A stretch of 64,000 bases of DNA from contig NZ_CP192057.1 in NCBI RefSeq assembly GCF_050942215.1, forward strand, positions 62,001 through 126,000, given 5' to 3'. Within the stretch, counting starts at the first letter, position 1, and each line of letters opens with the position of its first letter. Below the pieces are notes generated by a model. It was not told the origin of the DNA. It saw only the letters and a list, made by a program, of their open reading frames with translations, and ran no database searches. Shown here one piece after another: positions 35,894-45,242 of the stretch. Position numbers and translations under genes: made by a program. Source of the stretch: Sphaerimonospora sp050942215. GTDB lineage: Bacteria > Actinomycetota > Actinomycetes > Streptosporangiales > Streptosporangiaceae.

Positions 35894-36541
35894 ATGGTCC
35901 GCACCCGTACGCATGAGACGGTCAAGGCGCCTGCCCTGCCTCGCCGGCGCCGCCCGGCGATGTTCCTGCTCGTCGTGGTCTTCATCGGCCTGGGCGTGCT
36001 GGCCGGGCAGTACGCCTACGCCCAACTCGACGAACGCAGCTCGGTGGTGGTGGTCGCCCGGGATGTGCCCATCGGACAGGTGATCGGCCAGGACGATCTC
36101 GCCGCGGTGCGGATCGCCGCTGATCCGATGGTCGCCACCGTCCCGGCCGGGCGGCTCTCCGAGATGGTCGGCCGGGTCGCCGCCGTCGACCTCATGACCG
36201 GCACGCTCCTCGCGGACGGCCACACCACCGATGCGATGACGCCCGGGCCCGGCCAGCAGCTGGTGCCGCTCGCGCTCAAACCCGGCCAGCTCCCGGCGCG
36301 TGGCCTGCGCGCCGGAGACCACGTCCTGGTCGCCGCCGAACCGACCGATCCAGGCCAGGCGACGGCCGGCACCGCGACGAAGGACATCCCCGCGACCGTG
36401 GACCAGGTGAGTGAGGCCGACCCCGAGGGGACGAGGGTCGTCGATCTCCTGGTCGGACCCGGGGTGGGCGGCCTGATCGCGCGGGAGGCCATGCGCGGCC
36501 GCATCGCCCTCATCCTCACCTCTCGGGGGGACGCCGCGTGA
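35894..36541 (+). CDS. SAF-domain protein (CpaB/RcpC-like)
   Basis: A 215-residue protein with one N-terminal membrane helix (AMFLLVVVFIGLGVLAGQYA, about residues 22-41) and a SAF domain (SVVVVARDVPIGQVIGQDDLAAVRI, in segments at about 50-75). CpaB/RcpC proteins help pilus assembly at the cell envelope. GGAG lies upstream of the ATG at 35894. Confidence 0.82.
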   Translation: MVRTRTHETVKAPALPRRRRPAMFLLVVVFIGLGVLAGQYAYAQLDERSSVVVVARDVPIGQVIGQDDLAAVRIAADPMVATVPAGRLSEMVGRVAAVDLMTGTLLADGHTTDAMTPGPGQQLVPLALKPGQLPARGLRAGDHVLVAAEPTDPGQATAGTATKDIPATVDQVSEADPEGTRVVDLLVGPGVGGLIAREAMRGRIALILTSRGDAA

Positions 36542-36617
36542 CAGGCACTACCTCACGTTGCCGCCGCTGCCCGTACGGCTCCCGCCGACCCGGCGGCCGG
36601 TCGAATGAGATGCGGGG

Positions 36618-37538
36618 ATGACGATGATCGCGGTCGTGTCTCCGGGCGGATCGCCCGGGGTCACCACAGTGTGCCTGGCCGCAGCGTTCAGCTGGTCCAG
36701 CCCGGTCCTGCTCGCCGAATGCGGAGAAAGCAGCGTGCTGCCGGGCTATTTCGCCGGGCGCCAGCCGTACCGGGCCGGCGTCGTCGAGGTGGCCATGACA
36801 GCCGCCCGAGATCTCGGTGCGGCACGGTTGCAGCTGGAGGAGGAGACCGTCGCACTGGACGGCGCCGCCAGGCGGAAGCTGCTCCTTCCCGGAGTGGCCG
36901 ATCCACGCCAGGCCCTGCAGATCAAGGACTCGTGGCCGCAGATCGCCGAGGTGCTGAAGACCTCCGACCGCATTGTGCTCGCCGACGTGGGCGCCCTCGG
37001 CGTGGAGAGCGTTCCGTACGCCATCCTCACCGCAGCCGACGCCGTGGTGCTCGTGCTGCGCCCGACGGTGCGTTTCGTGGCCAGGTGCGGCCCGCGCATC
37101 GAGGCGCTCAGCCGCGGGCCCCTCGCGGCCACGCCGCGATACCTGCTCCTGATCGGCGAGGGACCCTACTCACCGGCGGAGATCAGCCGGGCTCTCGGCG
37201 GAACACCCGTCCTGGGCGTGATCCCGACGCTGCCCCGCGCGGCGGAGATCTTCTCCGACGGAGCTCCCCAGCACCTGAGATGGTCGGCCCGGCTGCAAAT
37301 GTCATCCCTCCTGCAGGCCGCCACCGGCTTCGGCGTCGAACTGTGGGAGCACCTGAAGTCCCGGACGTACGGCCAGGCGTCCGTCCCGGACGCGGGCGAA
37401 CCGCCTGGTACGGCCACGCCGCTGCGGCAGCTCACCCCACCGCCGCCGGTCCCGGCGTCGCACATGCCGCCGCCGTCTTTCGGCGTCGGCTCCGCTCTCG
37501 ACGCGGGCCTCGACACGACGACCGGAGAAGGCCGATGA
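36618..37538 (+). CDS. TadZ/CpaE-like ParA-family protein with altered P-loop
   Basis: A 306-residue MinD/ParA-like protein. The P-loop region reads VVSPGGSPGVTTVCLAAAF (residues 5-23), in which both lysines of the deviant Walker A are missing; IVLADVGALG corresponds to the switch. TadZ proteins localise the pilus ATPase to a cell site and several are poor ATPases. The C-terminal 50 residues are Pro-rich. The TGA overlaps the tadA ATG. Confidence 0.78.
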   Translation: MTMIAVVSPGGSPGVTTVCLAAAFSWSSPVLLAECGESSVLPGYFAGRQPYRAGVVEVAMTAARDLGAARLQLEEETVALDGAARRKLLLPGVADPRQALQIKDSWPQIAEVLKTSDRIVLADVGALGVESVPYAILTAADAVVLVLRPTVRFVARCGPRIEALSRGPLAATPRYLLLIGEGPYSPAEISRALGGTPVLGVIPTLPRAAEIFSDGAPQHLRWSARLQMSSLLQAATGFGVELWEHLKSRTYGQASVPDAGEPPGTATPLRQLTPPPPVPASHMPPPSFGVGSALDAGLDTTTGEGR

Positions 37539-38914
37539 GTGAGCATCCGCTGTGGCTGGTCGAGGATCTTCCCGGCCCCGCAACCATCGCATGGCCAGCA
37601 GAACAGGGGAACCTCCTCCCGGCCCCGGGCTTTCCCGAACCCGCAGCCGACGACCTCGACGACGTGGCGTTCCGTACGGCCGTCGACGAGATCAGCGCCC
37701 GTGTCGCCGAACCCCTGGACGGGGTGGCCACGCGCGAGGAGGCCGTCCAGATCATCCGGACGGAGACCACCGCGTGGGCGCGCGAACGGTTGACCGGAGG
37801 GATCGTCGTCTCGCCCTGGACCCACGCACGGCTGGTCCGGGCCGTGGAGGACGAGCGGTACGGCCTGGGCGCACTTGAGCCGCTCATCGCCGACCCGGCC
37901 GTACAGAACATCGACATCAACGGCTGCCGGGAGACCTGGATCACCTACGCCGACGGGAGCAAGGTGCGCGGACCGGCGGTCGCCGGCAGCGACGAGGAAC
38001 TTGTCCAGCGCATCCGCATGTGGGGCATCCACGGCGGCCAGAGCTCGCGGGAGTTCTCCACCGCGACCCCGCTGCTCAACGCCGCGCTGAAAGAGCGGGT
38101 GCGGCTCGCGGCGGTCATGGCCGTCACGCCCCGGCCGCACGTGTCGATTCGCTGCCACCGGCATGTCGACGTCACCCTGGCCGACCTGGTCGAGCTCGGC
38201 ACGCTGGACGCCGGGGCGGCCGCGTTCCTGGCGGCAGCCGTACGCGCGCGCAAGGACATCCTGGTCGCGGGGAGCGTGAACGCCGGCAAGACCACACTGC
38301 TGCGGGCCCTGGCCGCCGAGATCGACCCCGACGAGCGGATCGCCACGCTGGAGAGCGAGTACGAGCTCTACCTGGACCAGCTGCCGCACCGGCACCGGGA
38401 CGTGGTGGCCATCGAGTCGCGGCAGGCCAACAGCGAGGGCCACGGCGAGATCACCCTGGACGCGGCGATCAAGCACTCGCTCCGGCTGAACCCGGTACGG
38501 ATCATCGTCGGCGAGGTGCGGGCCGACGAGGCCTGGTCGATGCTGCAGGCCATGAACTCGGGCCAGGAAGGCTCGCTGTGCACCATCCACGCCAACTCAG
38601 CCGAGGAGGTCTTCCCCCGGCTGCTGATGCTGTGCCGCTCGGGCGGGCTCGCCCTGTCTTCTGAGGACATCCACGGCATGGTCGGCATGGCGGTCGACTT
38701 CGTCGTCCATATGCGGCGGGACGCGCGCACCAACCGGCGGTACGTCAGCGAGGTGCTGGAGGTCCTGCCGCCCGCCGACACCCCGATGCCCTCCCGCAAC
38801 CACATCTACCGTCCGGGATCGGACGGCCGGGCCGTCCCGGCGACCTCGCCGCAGTGCATCGACGAACTGGTCGCCGCCGGTTTCGACCCCGCCCTGCTGT
38901 GGAGGGCGTCATGA
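37535..38914 (+). CDS. tadA: Tad pilus assembly ATPase TadA (CpaF)
   Basis: A 459-residue secretion ATPase from the ATG at 37535. Walker A is VAGSVNAGKTTLLRAL (about residues 246-261); the Asp box and Walker B region read NPVRIIVGEVRADEAWSML, and the His box GSLCTIHANS (about 347-356). It powers pilin polymerisation through TadB and TadC. All motifs are intact. Confidence 0.95.
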   Translation: MSEHPLWLVEDLPGPATIAWPAEQGNLLPAPGFPEPAADDLDDVAFRTAVDEISARVAEPLDGVATREEAVQIIRTETTAWARERLTGGIVVSPWTHARLVRAVEDERYGLGALEPLIADPAVQNIDINGCRETWITYADGSKVRGPAVAGSDEELVQRIRMWGIHGGQSSREFSTATPLLNAALKERVRLAAVMAVTPRPHVSIRCHRHVDVTLADLVELGTLDAGAAAFLAAAVRARKDILVAGSVNAGKTTLLRALAAEIDPDERIATLESEYELYLDQLPHRHRDVVAIESRQANSEGHGEITLDAAIKHSLRLNPVRIIVGEVRADEAWSMLQAMNSGQEGSLCTIHANSAEEVFPRLLMLCRSGGLALSSEDIHGMVGMAVDFVVHMRRDARTNRRYVSEVLEVLPPADTPMPSRNHIYRPGSDGRAVPATSPQCIDELVAAGFDPALLWRAS

Positions 38915-39777
38915 CCGGCTCGCTGCTCGCGCCGCTGGCCGGCGGACTCGTCGCCACGGGCATCGTCTGCCTGGCGGCGGCCGTACGAGGCCAGACCCCG
39001 GCCCCGCCCCGGCCGGACGGCAGGATCGCGGCCCTCGCCGGTGCCGTACGCCACCCCGCGATGCGCAGACAGACCGGCGCGGCGGTCTTGCTCGGCCCCG
39101 CCGTGCTGCTGCTGACCGGCTGGCCCATCGCCGGCCTCGCCGCCACGGCCGCCTGCTTCGCCGTACCACGCCTGGTCGGAGGCCGCGGCGCCAAATCACG
39201 CATCGCCCGCCTCGAAGGGCTCGAACAGTGGACGCGACGGCTGGCCGACATGCTCAGCGCCGCATCCGGCCTGGAGGACGCCCTGGCCCGCGGCGTCGAG
39301 CACCCGCCCGAGGCGATCGCCGCCGAGGTACGCGACCTCGGCCGCAAGCTCGCCATGCGAGCCGACACCGAGCAGGCGCTGCGCGCCTTCGCCGACGCCC
39401 TCGACGACCCGGTCGCCGATCTGATCGCCGCCGCGCTCATCCGCGCCACCGTGCGGCGGGGTGTGGGCGTACGGCAGGTGCTCACCAACCTCGCGGCCAT
39501 GGTCGCGGCGCAGGTGGCCGCACGCCGGGAGGTCGAGGCGGAACGCGCCCGGCACCGCGCCACCATCCGCTGGATCATGGTGTTCCTGCTCGGCTACAGC
39601 GTGTTCGCCGCGCTGAACCGGGAGTACGTGGCGCCGTTCAGCACGACGGCCGGTCAGGTGGCGCTCGCCGGTGTCGTCGCCTGCTACGCCATCGGTTTCT
39701 GGTGGCTGTACCGGCTCGGCAACGCCCGCCCGGCGGGCAGGTTCCTCCACCGGGAACAGAGCGGGAGGCCGCGGTGA
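38911..39777 (+). CDS. tadB: Tad pilus inner-membrane platform protein TadB
   Basis: A 288-residue type II secretion F-domain protein from the ATG at 38911, which overlaps the tadA stop. Hydrophobic helices at both ends (LAPLAGGLVATGIVCLAAAV; VALAGVVACYAIGFWWLY) flank the cytoplasmic T2SSF domain (EQWTRRLADMLSAASGLEDA). It forms the membrane platform with TadC. Confidence 0.9.
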   Translation: MTGSLLAPLAGGLVATGIVCLAAAVRGQTPAPPRPDGRIAALAGAVRHPAMRRQTGAAVLLGPAVLLLTGWPIAGLAATAACFAVPRLVGGRGAKSRIARLEGLEQWTRRLADMLSAASGLEDALARGVEHPPEAIAAEVRDLGRKLAMRADTEQALRAFADALDDPVADLIAAALIRATVRRGVGVRQVLTNLAAMVAAQVAARREVEAERARHRATIRWIMVFLLGYSVFAALNREYVAPFSTTAGQVALAGVVACYAIGFWWLYRLGNARPAGRFLHREQSGRPR

Positions 39778-40643
39778 GCGTGCTGTTCGTCGTGTCCGGG
39801 GCCCTGATCGGATTCGGGCTGTTCCTGCTGGTCGGTGAGCTGCGGCCCGCGCCACCCCGCTTGGAGGAGGTGGTGGCGCGGCTACGGCACGGCTACGTCC
39901 CACCCGACACATCGGGTGGCGTGGCCGAGCGCATCGGCCGCGTCCTGGCCGCCCGCCTCAGCGGGTTACCGTGCCCGCGCCGCGACCTGGCGCTGCTCGG
40001 GCGATCGGTCGAACGGTTCCACGCGACCAGGACCGGCTGTGCCGTACTCGGCCTGACGCTCCCGGCCGTGGTTTCCGCGGCGCTGTCGGCCACCGGCGGT
40101 GACCCCGGGATCGCGCTGCCCGCCGGGGCCTCCCTGCTGGGCGGACTGCTCCTGGGCCTGGCCCCCGACCTGAGCGTCCGGGCCGAGGCCGCACGACGGC
40201 GCGCCGACTTCCGGCATGCCATCACCGGCTACCTGGACCTCGTGGCGCTGGAGCGCAGCGCGGGGGCCGGACCGGCGGACGCCCTGGAGAAGGCCGCCTC
40301 CGTCAGCGACGGCTGGGCGTTCGGTCGCATCGCCGCCGTGCTGGAGCAGGCCCGGCGCAACCAGCGACCACCCTGGGAAGGGCTGGCCCGGCTGGGCGAG
40401 CAGGTCGGCGTCGCCGAGCTCACCGACCTGGCCGACATCGCCGCGCTCGCCGGGCAGGAGGGCGCCCGCGTCCTTGAGACGTTGATGAGCAAGGCCGCCT
40501 CGATGCGCGGGCAGGCCCTGGCCGCCGCCAAGGCCGAGGCCAACGGCCGCACGACCACGATGGTCATCCCGATCGCGTTGCTGGGCGCGGCCTTCCTGCT
40601 CCTGTTGACCTTCCCGCAGATCTATCGGCTGGTCGCCAGCTGA
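39774..40643 (+). CDS. tadC: Tad pilus inner-membrane platform protein TadC
   Basis: A 289-residue F-domain protein from the GTG at 39774 (overlaps tadB stop). ITGYLDLVALERSAGAGPADALEKA marks the T2SSF domain; helices lie at the N-terminus, the middle and the C-terminus (VIPIALLGAAFLLLLTFPQI). Confidence 0.9.
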   Translation: MSVLFVVSGALIGFGLFLLVGELRPAPPRLEEVVARLRHGYVPPDTSGGVAERIGRVLAARLSGLPCPRRDLALLGRSVERFHATRTGCAVLGLTLPAVVSAALSATGGDPGIALPAGASLLGGLLLGLAPDLSVRAEAARRRADFRHAITGYLDLVALERSAGAGPADALEKAASVSDGWAFGRIAAVLEQARRNQRPPWEGLARLGEQVGVAELTDLADIAALAGQEGARVLETLMSKAASMRGQALAAAKAEANGRTTTMVIPIALLGAAFLLLLTFPQIYRLVAS

Positions 40644-40664
40644 ACAGGAAAGGAGAGGCCACCG

Positions 40665-40868
40665 ATGCGCCTTCCCGGAAACCACCTGCCCCCGCAGATC
40701 GACTGTCTGGTTGTGCGAGTGAAGGTCCTCGGGCAGCGACTGCGCGAGGACCGGGGCGCCAGCACCCTGGAATGGGTCGTCCTCACCGCCCTCATCATCG
40801 GCATCGCCATCGGTGCCGTCGCTGTCCTGAAGAGCAAGGTCGACGAGTGGCTCGGGAAGATCCCGTGA
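40665..40868 (+). CDS. Flp-type pilin
   Basis: A 67-residue protein with the pilin processing region RGASTLEWVVLTALIIGIAI (about residues 31-50): a Gly-Ala junction with Glu at position +5 and a hydrophobic helix. An AGGAAAGGAGAGG ribosome site precedes the ATG. It is the probable major pilin of the Tad system. No prepilin peptidase gene is in the window. Confidence 0.88.
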   Translation: MRLPGNHLPPQIDCLVVRVKVLGQRLREDRGASTLEWVVLTALIIGIAIGAVAVLKSKVDEWLGKIP

Positions 40869-41365
40869 GCGCTCCCGCGTTGGCATGGCCCTCCCGCCCG
40901 CTTCAGGTCTTCGTCGGCCGTCGTACGGCTCGGGCACAGCAGGGGCGTGCCCGGCCGCGCGGGAGCCGTACGGCGTCGCGGGAGCCATCGGGGGAGCGCG
41001 GCGCGGCCACGCTGGAGATGGTCGTCCTCTTCCCGGTGCTGCTCCTGGTCCTGGCGATCGCCGTGCAGGCCACCTTCGTCTACCAGGCCAGATCCACCGC
41101 ACAGGCGGCGGCGCAGGAAGGAGTCCGGGCGGCACGCGCCCACGGAGCGGCGCGATCGTCGGGGACGGCTGCGGCGCTGCGGTTCGCCACCCGAGTCGGC
41201 GGCGCCTTCCTCATCCAGCCATCGGCCCGGGCCGGGGGTGATGCCCGCACTGTCGAAGTGGTCGTCTCCGGCCGGGTCCCGACGTTCATGCCCGGCGCCG
41301 GCTGGACCGTCTCGGAGACCGCCCGGGCCCCGGCCGAGCGCTTCGTCCCCGCGAGCCGGCCATGA
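40865..41365 (+). CDS. TadE-like pseudopilin
   Basis: A 166-residue protein from the GTG at 40865 (overlaps the pilin stop). RGAATLEMVVLFPVLLLVLA (about residues 46-65) is the TadE-type processing and membrane segment, preceded by an unusually long Arg-rich cytoplasmic leader. A minor pilin is likely. Confidence 0.82.
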   Translation: MSAPALAWPSRPLQVFVGRRTARAQQGRARPRGSRTASREPSGERGAATLEMVVLFPVLLLVLAIAVQATFVYQARSTAQAAAQEGVRAARAHGAARSSGTAAALRFATRVGGAFLIQPSARAGGDARTVEVVVSGRVPTFMPGAGWTVSETARAPAERFVPASRP

Positions 41366-41793
41366 GCGCCTCATGTCGTACGCGGCGGGGTGAGCGGGGG
41401 AGCGCGACGCTGGAGCTGGTGGTGCTCGCACCCGTGCTGCTGGCCTTCATCGCGCTGATCGTGCTGGCCGGGAAAGTGGCCAACGCCTACGGCGCCGTCG
41501 AGTCGGCCGCACGCGACGCCGCCCGGCAAGCCTCCATCGCCCGCGACCCGGCCCAGGCCAGGCAGACCGCCACTGCCAGCGCGGCCGCCGTACTGCGCCG
41601 CGAAGGCCTTCGCTGCGGACCGTCCATCTCGGTGGACACCTCCGGGTTTTCTCGGCGCATCGGCACCGCCGCCCAGGTCACCGCCAGGGTGTCCTGCGTG
41701 GTCCCGCTCGGGGATCTGCTTCCGGGGCTTCCCGGTAGTCGGGCGGTCCGGGCGTCGTTCACCTCGCCCATCGACCCGTTCCGCGGAGCGTGA
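41362..41793 (+). CDS. TadE-like pseudopilin
   Basis: A 143-residue protein with RGSATLELVVLAPVLLAFIA (about residues 12-31). It is a paralogue-like neighbour of the preceding gene; the C-terminal half has two cysteines (LRCGPSIS, RVSCVVPL) that may form a disulfide outside. It is coupled by 4-bp overlaps on both sides. Confidence 0.82.
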   Translation: MSASCRTRRGERGSATLELVVLAPVLLAFIALIVLAGKVANAYGAVESAARDAARQASIARDPAQARQTATASAAAVLRREGLRCGPSISVDTSGFSRRIGTAAQVTARVSCVVPLGDLLPGLPGSRAVRASFTSPIDPFRGA

Positions 41794-42212
41794 GCATGAG
41801 GAGTGATCGGGGATCGGTCACGGCGTTCACCGCCGCGGTGGTGGGCCCGCTGATGCTGCTGCTCGCCGCCTTCGTCTGGGACGGCACGGCAAAGCTGCGC
41901 GCCGGGCGGGAGGCCTTCAACATCGCGGAGGAGGCGGCCCGGGCCGGAGCCGGATACGTCGACCGGCGCACCGCCTACACCGACGGCCGCTACGTAGTCG
42001 ACCAGACCGCCGCGCTTCGAGCCGTACGTTCTTATCTCGCCTCCACGGGATATCCCGGCAGCGCGTCGCCGGTCGGGACCCAAGCTATCCGGGTCCGCGT
42101 ACGGGTCACCAAGCCCACCCTTTTCCTGGCCCTGATCGGCGTCAACGACATCGCGGTGACCGGTACGGCAACCGCCCGTCTCGTCCCAGGCGTGGAAGGA
42201 GAGCTCCGATGA
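41790..42212 (+). CDS. TadG-like/putative Flp-pilus minor protein
   Basis: A 140-residue protein with RGSVTAFTAAVVGPLMLLLA near the N-terminus, the TadG-type membrane anchor, and ALRAVRSYLASTGYPG in the extracellular part. The GTG at 41790 overlaps the preceding stop; the ATG at 41796 is an alternative. Confidence 0.8.
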   Translation: MSMRSDRGSVTAFTAAVVGPLMLLLAAFVWDGTAKLRAGREAFNIAEEAARAGAGYVDRRTAYTDGRYVVDQTAALRAVRSYLASTGYPGSASPVGTQAIRVRVRVTKPTLFLALIGVNDIAVTGTATARLVPGVEGELR

Positions 42213-45190
42213 GGTTCCGCCTGCTCGATGGCCTGCGGGCACTGCTCGCCGCCGCCGTCCTGATCGCGTTGATCGTTGGGGTGCCAGTGGCCCTGCGGGC
42301 GCTGGCCGGACCCCTGCTGCCTGCGCACCTTCCCAGCCTGGAGGAGATCGGCCACGCACTGACCCACCGCGACGACGGCACCCTCTTCCTGGGCGTGGTG
42401 AAGGTCGCCAGCTGGATGGCGTGGGCGGCCTTCGTCATCGCCACCGCCGTCGACGTCGGCTATCGGCTCGGCGGTCGCGTCACTCCGCGCCTGCCCGGAC
42501 TCGGCCCGGCCCAGTGGCTGTCGGCCCAGCTCATCTCCTCGGTCGCACTGGCCGCCGGCTCTCCTGCCGCGTTCGTCATGGCCGCCGTACCGCCCGCCGC
42601 GATGGTGACCACGGCCTCCGTAGCGCTGGCCGACACCACCGTCGAGCAGGCTGCCACCGTTCCGGACACCGGATATGAGCCCGTACGGCTCACGGGCGCC
42701 GTCCACCACGACGTTGGACTCTCTTCTTCTTCCGATCAGGCGGGAGCCCGGCTGGTACGGCTCACGCACGCCGTCTATCAGGTGCGCCGCGGTGACTGCC
42801 TCTGGACGATCGCCGAACGGCATCTCGGCGACGGCGAACGCTATACCGAGATCGTCCAGCTCAATCAGGGCCGCGTCATGACGGACGGAGCCCGGTTCAC
42901 CCAGCCCGACCTCATCCACCCCGGCTGGGTGCTGCGCATGCCGACCACGGCCAAGCACCTCGACAAGATGGAGCTCCCCAGGCCGGACAGGCACCCAGGC
43001 CACTCCAGCGGTGCCTCCGAGTTCTCCCGACCGCACGATGGGGCGACTCCCACGCCTTCGACGACACCTCAGCCGGCGAGCCCGGAGTTGACGAAACCCC
43101 CGGGGGAGCGGGCGGAAGCCGTACAGGATGCACGCCCATCCACCGAGAACCTGAAGGCTGGGAACCCGAGCGCTCACCAGGGCCAAGCCGTACGGGCACA
43201 GCCCGAACCGACCACGGTCCTGCTCACCGACGGCGGAGCCGAACGGAACGGCGATGCCGCGATGCCGGTGGCCGCCGCCTTCGCCGGGGGAGTGGCGGTC
43301 GGCTCGCTGTTCACCCTGGCCAGGCTCCGGCACGCGCAGCGGCAATCCCGCCGCCGAGGCCGCCGCATCGCGCTGCCCGCCGATCCCGGCACGTTGCGTG
43401 CCGAGCAGGAGCTGCGCCGGCTGGCCGTACCGGAGGCACGAACGCGCGCACGTGAGGCGCTGGCCTGCCTCGGTGGCGCCGTGGCCGCCGTCAGGCGCGA
43501 CATCCCGCCCGTGCTCGGAACACGGGTCTCGACCGAGACCGTCGAGGTCCTGCTGGCCGGTCCTTCGGGTACGGCTCCCGCCCCCTTCACCCAGGGCCGT
43601 ACGAAAGCGACCTGGCGACTCGACATCGGGAGAGCCGACAGACCAGATGCTGCCACTGAGGTGCTCCCAGCGCTGCTCACCGCGGGACACCTGCCCGAGG
43701 GCCAGGCCCTGCTGGTCAACCTCGAGCACCTTCAGGTCGCCGTCGTGTCCGGCCCCGACCAGCTGGCCGACCGCCTGATCGTGACCGCGGCCACCGAACT
43801 CGTTACCGCAGACGGGCCGTGGTTCGACGTGCTGGCCGTCGGGTTTCCGGAACTGGAGGCGGCCGGAGGACGCGTCCGCGCCTGCGCCGATCTGGCCGAA
43901 GCGGTAGCGCTGCTGGCCGACCGGGCACGGGAACTCCGTGGACGGCTGGCACAGACCGAAGGCCCGGGAGACGTGGCCGGCCGCCGACTCCACGACCCTG
44001 ACGGCGACTGGGCGCTGACCGTTCTGATCAGCAGGGACGCGCCCCCGGCCGATCAAATGGCCCGGCTGATCGACACGGTCACTGCCCTGCCGGGCGGCCT
44101 GGCCGCCCTCGTCCCCGGCGATGCTCCATCCGCGCCGAGCCGGTTCGCGCTGTCGCAGGATGACGACGGCCCGCTGCTGGAGGTCGCCCCGCTCGGCCTT
44201 GCCGTACGGCCGCATCTGCTGTCGATCGAGTCCTATGAGCGGCTGGGGGAGCTGTTCACCGTCGCCGGCGACACGGGTGATGTGGCCGCCGACGCCCCTC
44301 CGTACGACGCCTATGCCCGTGAGAACCTGCTGCCGTTGACAAACGACGCGACGGCGGCAGACGCGGTCGCTTACCAGCAGGAAGGCGCGGCGTCGGCACC
44401 CGGGGGAGAGGCCGAGCAGGAGGGGCCGGCCGAACCGGCGGCTGCGCCCGACCAGGCGCTGGACGTCGTGCAGGTGTCCATCCTCGGGCCGCTGGAGATC
44501 ACCGGTACGGCCGCCGACCTGCAGCCGAAGATGGCCGAACTCGTGCTCGCCCTGGCTCTGGCCGGGCCGATCGGGCTGCGCAACGTCCAGCTCGCCGCCA
44601 TGATGGGCCCCGATCCTGACACTCCCAAGCCGTCGGACCAGATGCGCCAGCTCATCACCCGTACGAGGGGCAAGCTGGGTAAGGCACCCGACGGGCAGTC
44701 CCGAATCCTGTGCGACTCCGCCTACGTCTACCGAGCCCACGGCATCACCCTGGACTGGACCCGCTTCCAGGAGCTCGCCGACCGTGGTGCCAAGCGCAAC
44801 TCGACGGACGACCTGTGGGAGGCGCTCGCCCTGGTGCGCGGGCCGGTGCTGGACGGGTGCTACCACTGGTGGCTGGAGACCCCGCTGATCGAGAACATCC
44901 GGGCCGAGATCGTCGACGCCGCCGACCTGCTCGCCGAGCTCGAACTGGACGCCGGCCGCCCCGACCGCTCCGCACGCGCCGCCCGCCTGGGGCTCGCCTC
45001 CGACCAGTACGCCGAGCAGCTGTGGCGGGCGCTGATGCGCGCCGAGTACGAGGCCGGGAACATGAGCCGCGTTCACGAGGCATGGAAGGCCTGCCTGAAA
45101 GCGGTCGGCGAGGTCAGCGCCGACGGTGACCCCCACCCCGAAACCACCGCCCTCTACCGCCAGCTCACCACCGTCCGCCGCCCCGCCTAA
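42209..45190 (+). CDS. Membrane LysM protein with C-terminal BTAD (SARP-type) domain
   Basis: A 993-residue protein. The N-terminus has membrane helices (about residues 8-30, 70-90, 108-130). A LysM domain lies at about 192-246 (VYQVRRGDCLWTIAERHLGD, LIHPGWVLRMP). A Pro/Thr-rich stretch follows, then another hydrophobic segment near 350. The C-terminal 230 residues form a winged-helix plus bacterial transcriptional activation domain (VSILGPLEITGTAADLQPK; MRQLITRTRGKLGKA; AEQLWRALMRAEYEAG). It closes the Tad operon with a 4-bp overlap and may link cell-wall state or pilus assembly to regulation; this role is inferred. Confidence 0.85.
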   Translation: MRFRLLDGLRALLAAAVLIALIVGVPVALRALAGPLLPAHLPSLEEIGHALTHRDDGTLFLGVVKVASWMAWAAFVIATAVDVGYRLGGRVTPRLPGLGPAQWLSAQLISSVALAAGSPAAFVMAAVPPAAMVTTASVALADTTVEQAATVPDTGYEPVRLTGAVHHDVGLSSSSDQAGARLVRLTHAVYQVRRGDCLWTIAERHLGDGERYTEIVQLNQGRVMTDGARFTQPDLIHPGWVLRMPTTAKHLDKMELPRPDRHPGHSSGASEFSRPHDGATPTPSTTPQPASPELTKPPGERAEAVQDARPSTENLKAGNPSAHQGQAVRAQPEPTTVLLTDGGAERNGDAAMPVAAAFAGGVAVGSLFTLARLRHAQRQSRRRGRRIALPADPGTLRAEQELRRLAVPEARTRAREALACLGGAVAAVRRDIPPVLGTRVSTETVEVLLAGPSGTAPAPFTQGRTKATWRLDIGRADRPDAATEVLPALLTAGHLPEGQALLVNLEHLQVAVVSGPDQLADRLIVTAATELVTADGPWFDVLAVGFPELEAAGGRVRACADLAEAVALLADRARELRGRLAQTEGPGDVAGRRLHDPDGDWALTVLISRDAPPADQMARLIDTVTALPGGLAALVPGDAPSAPSRFALSQDDDGPLLEVAPLGLAVRPHLLSIESYERLGELFTVAGDTGDVAADAPPYDAYARENLLPLTNDATAADAVAYQQEGAASAPGGEAEQEGPAEPAAAPDQALDVVQVSILGPLEITGTAADLQPKMAELVLALALAGPIGLRNVQLAAMMGPDPDTPKPSDQMRQLITRTRGKLGKAPDGQSRILCDSAYVYRAHGITLDWTRFQELADRGAKRNSTDDLWEALALVRGPVLDGCYHWWLETPLIENIRAEIVDAADLLAELELDAGRPDRSARAARLGLASDQYAEQLWRALMRAEYEAGNMSRVHEAWKACLKAVGEVSADGDPHPETTALYRQLTTVRRPA

Positions 45191-45242
45191 AGCATCCGTT
45201 GGTCCACCTGTGTGCGGTGCAGGTGGCGCGACCCGTGACCTC

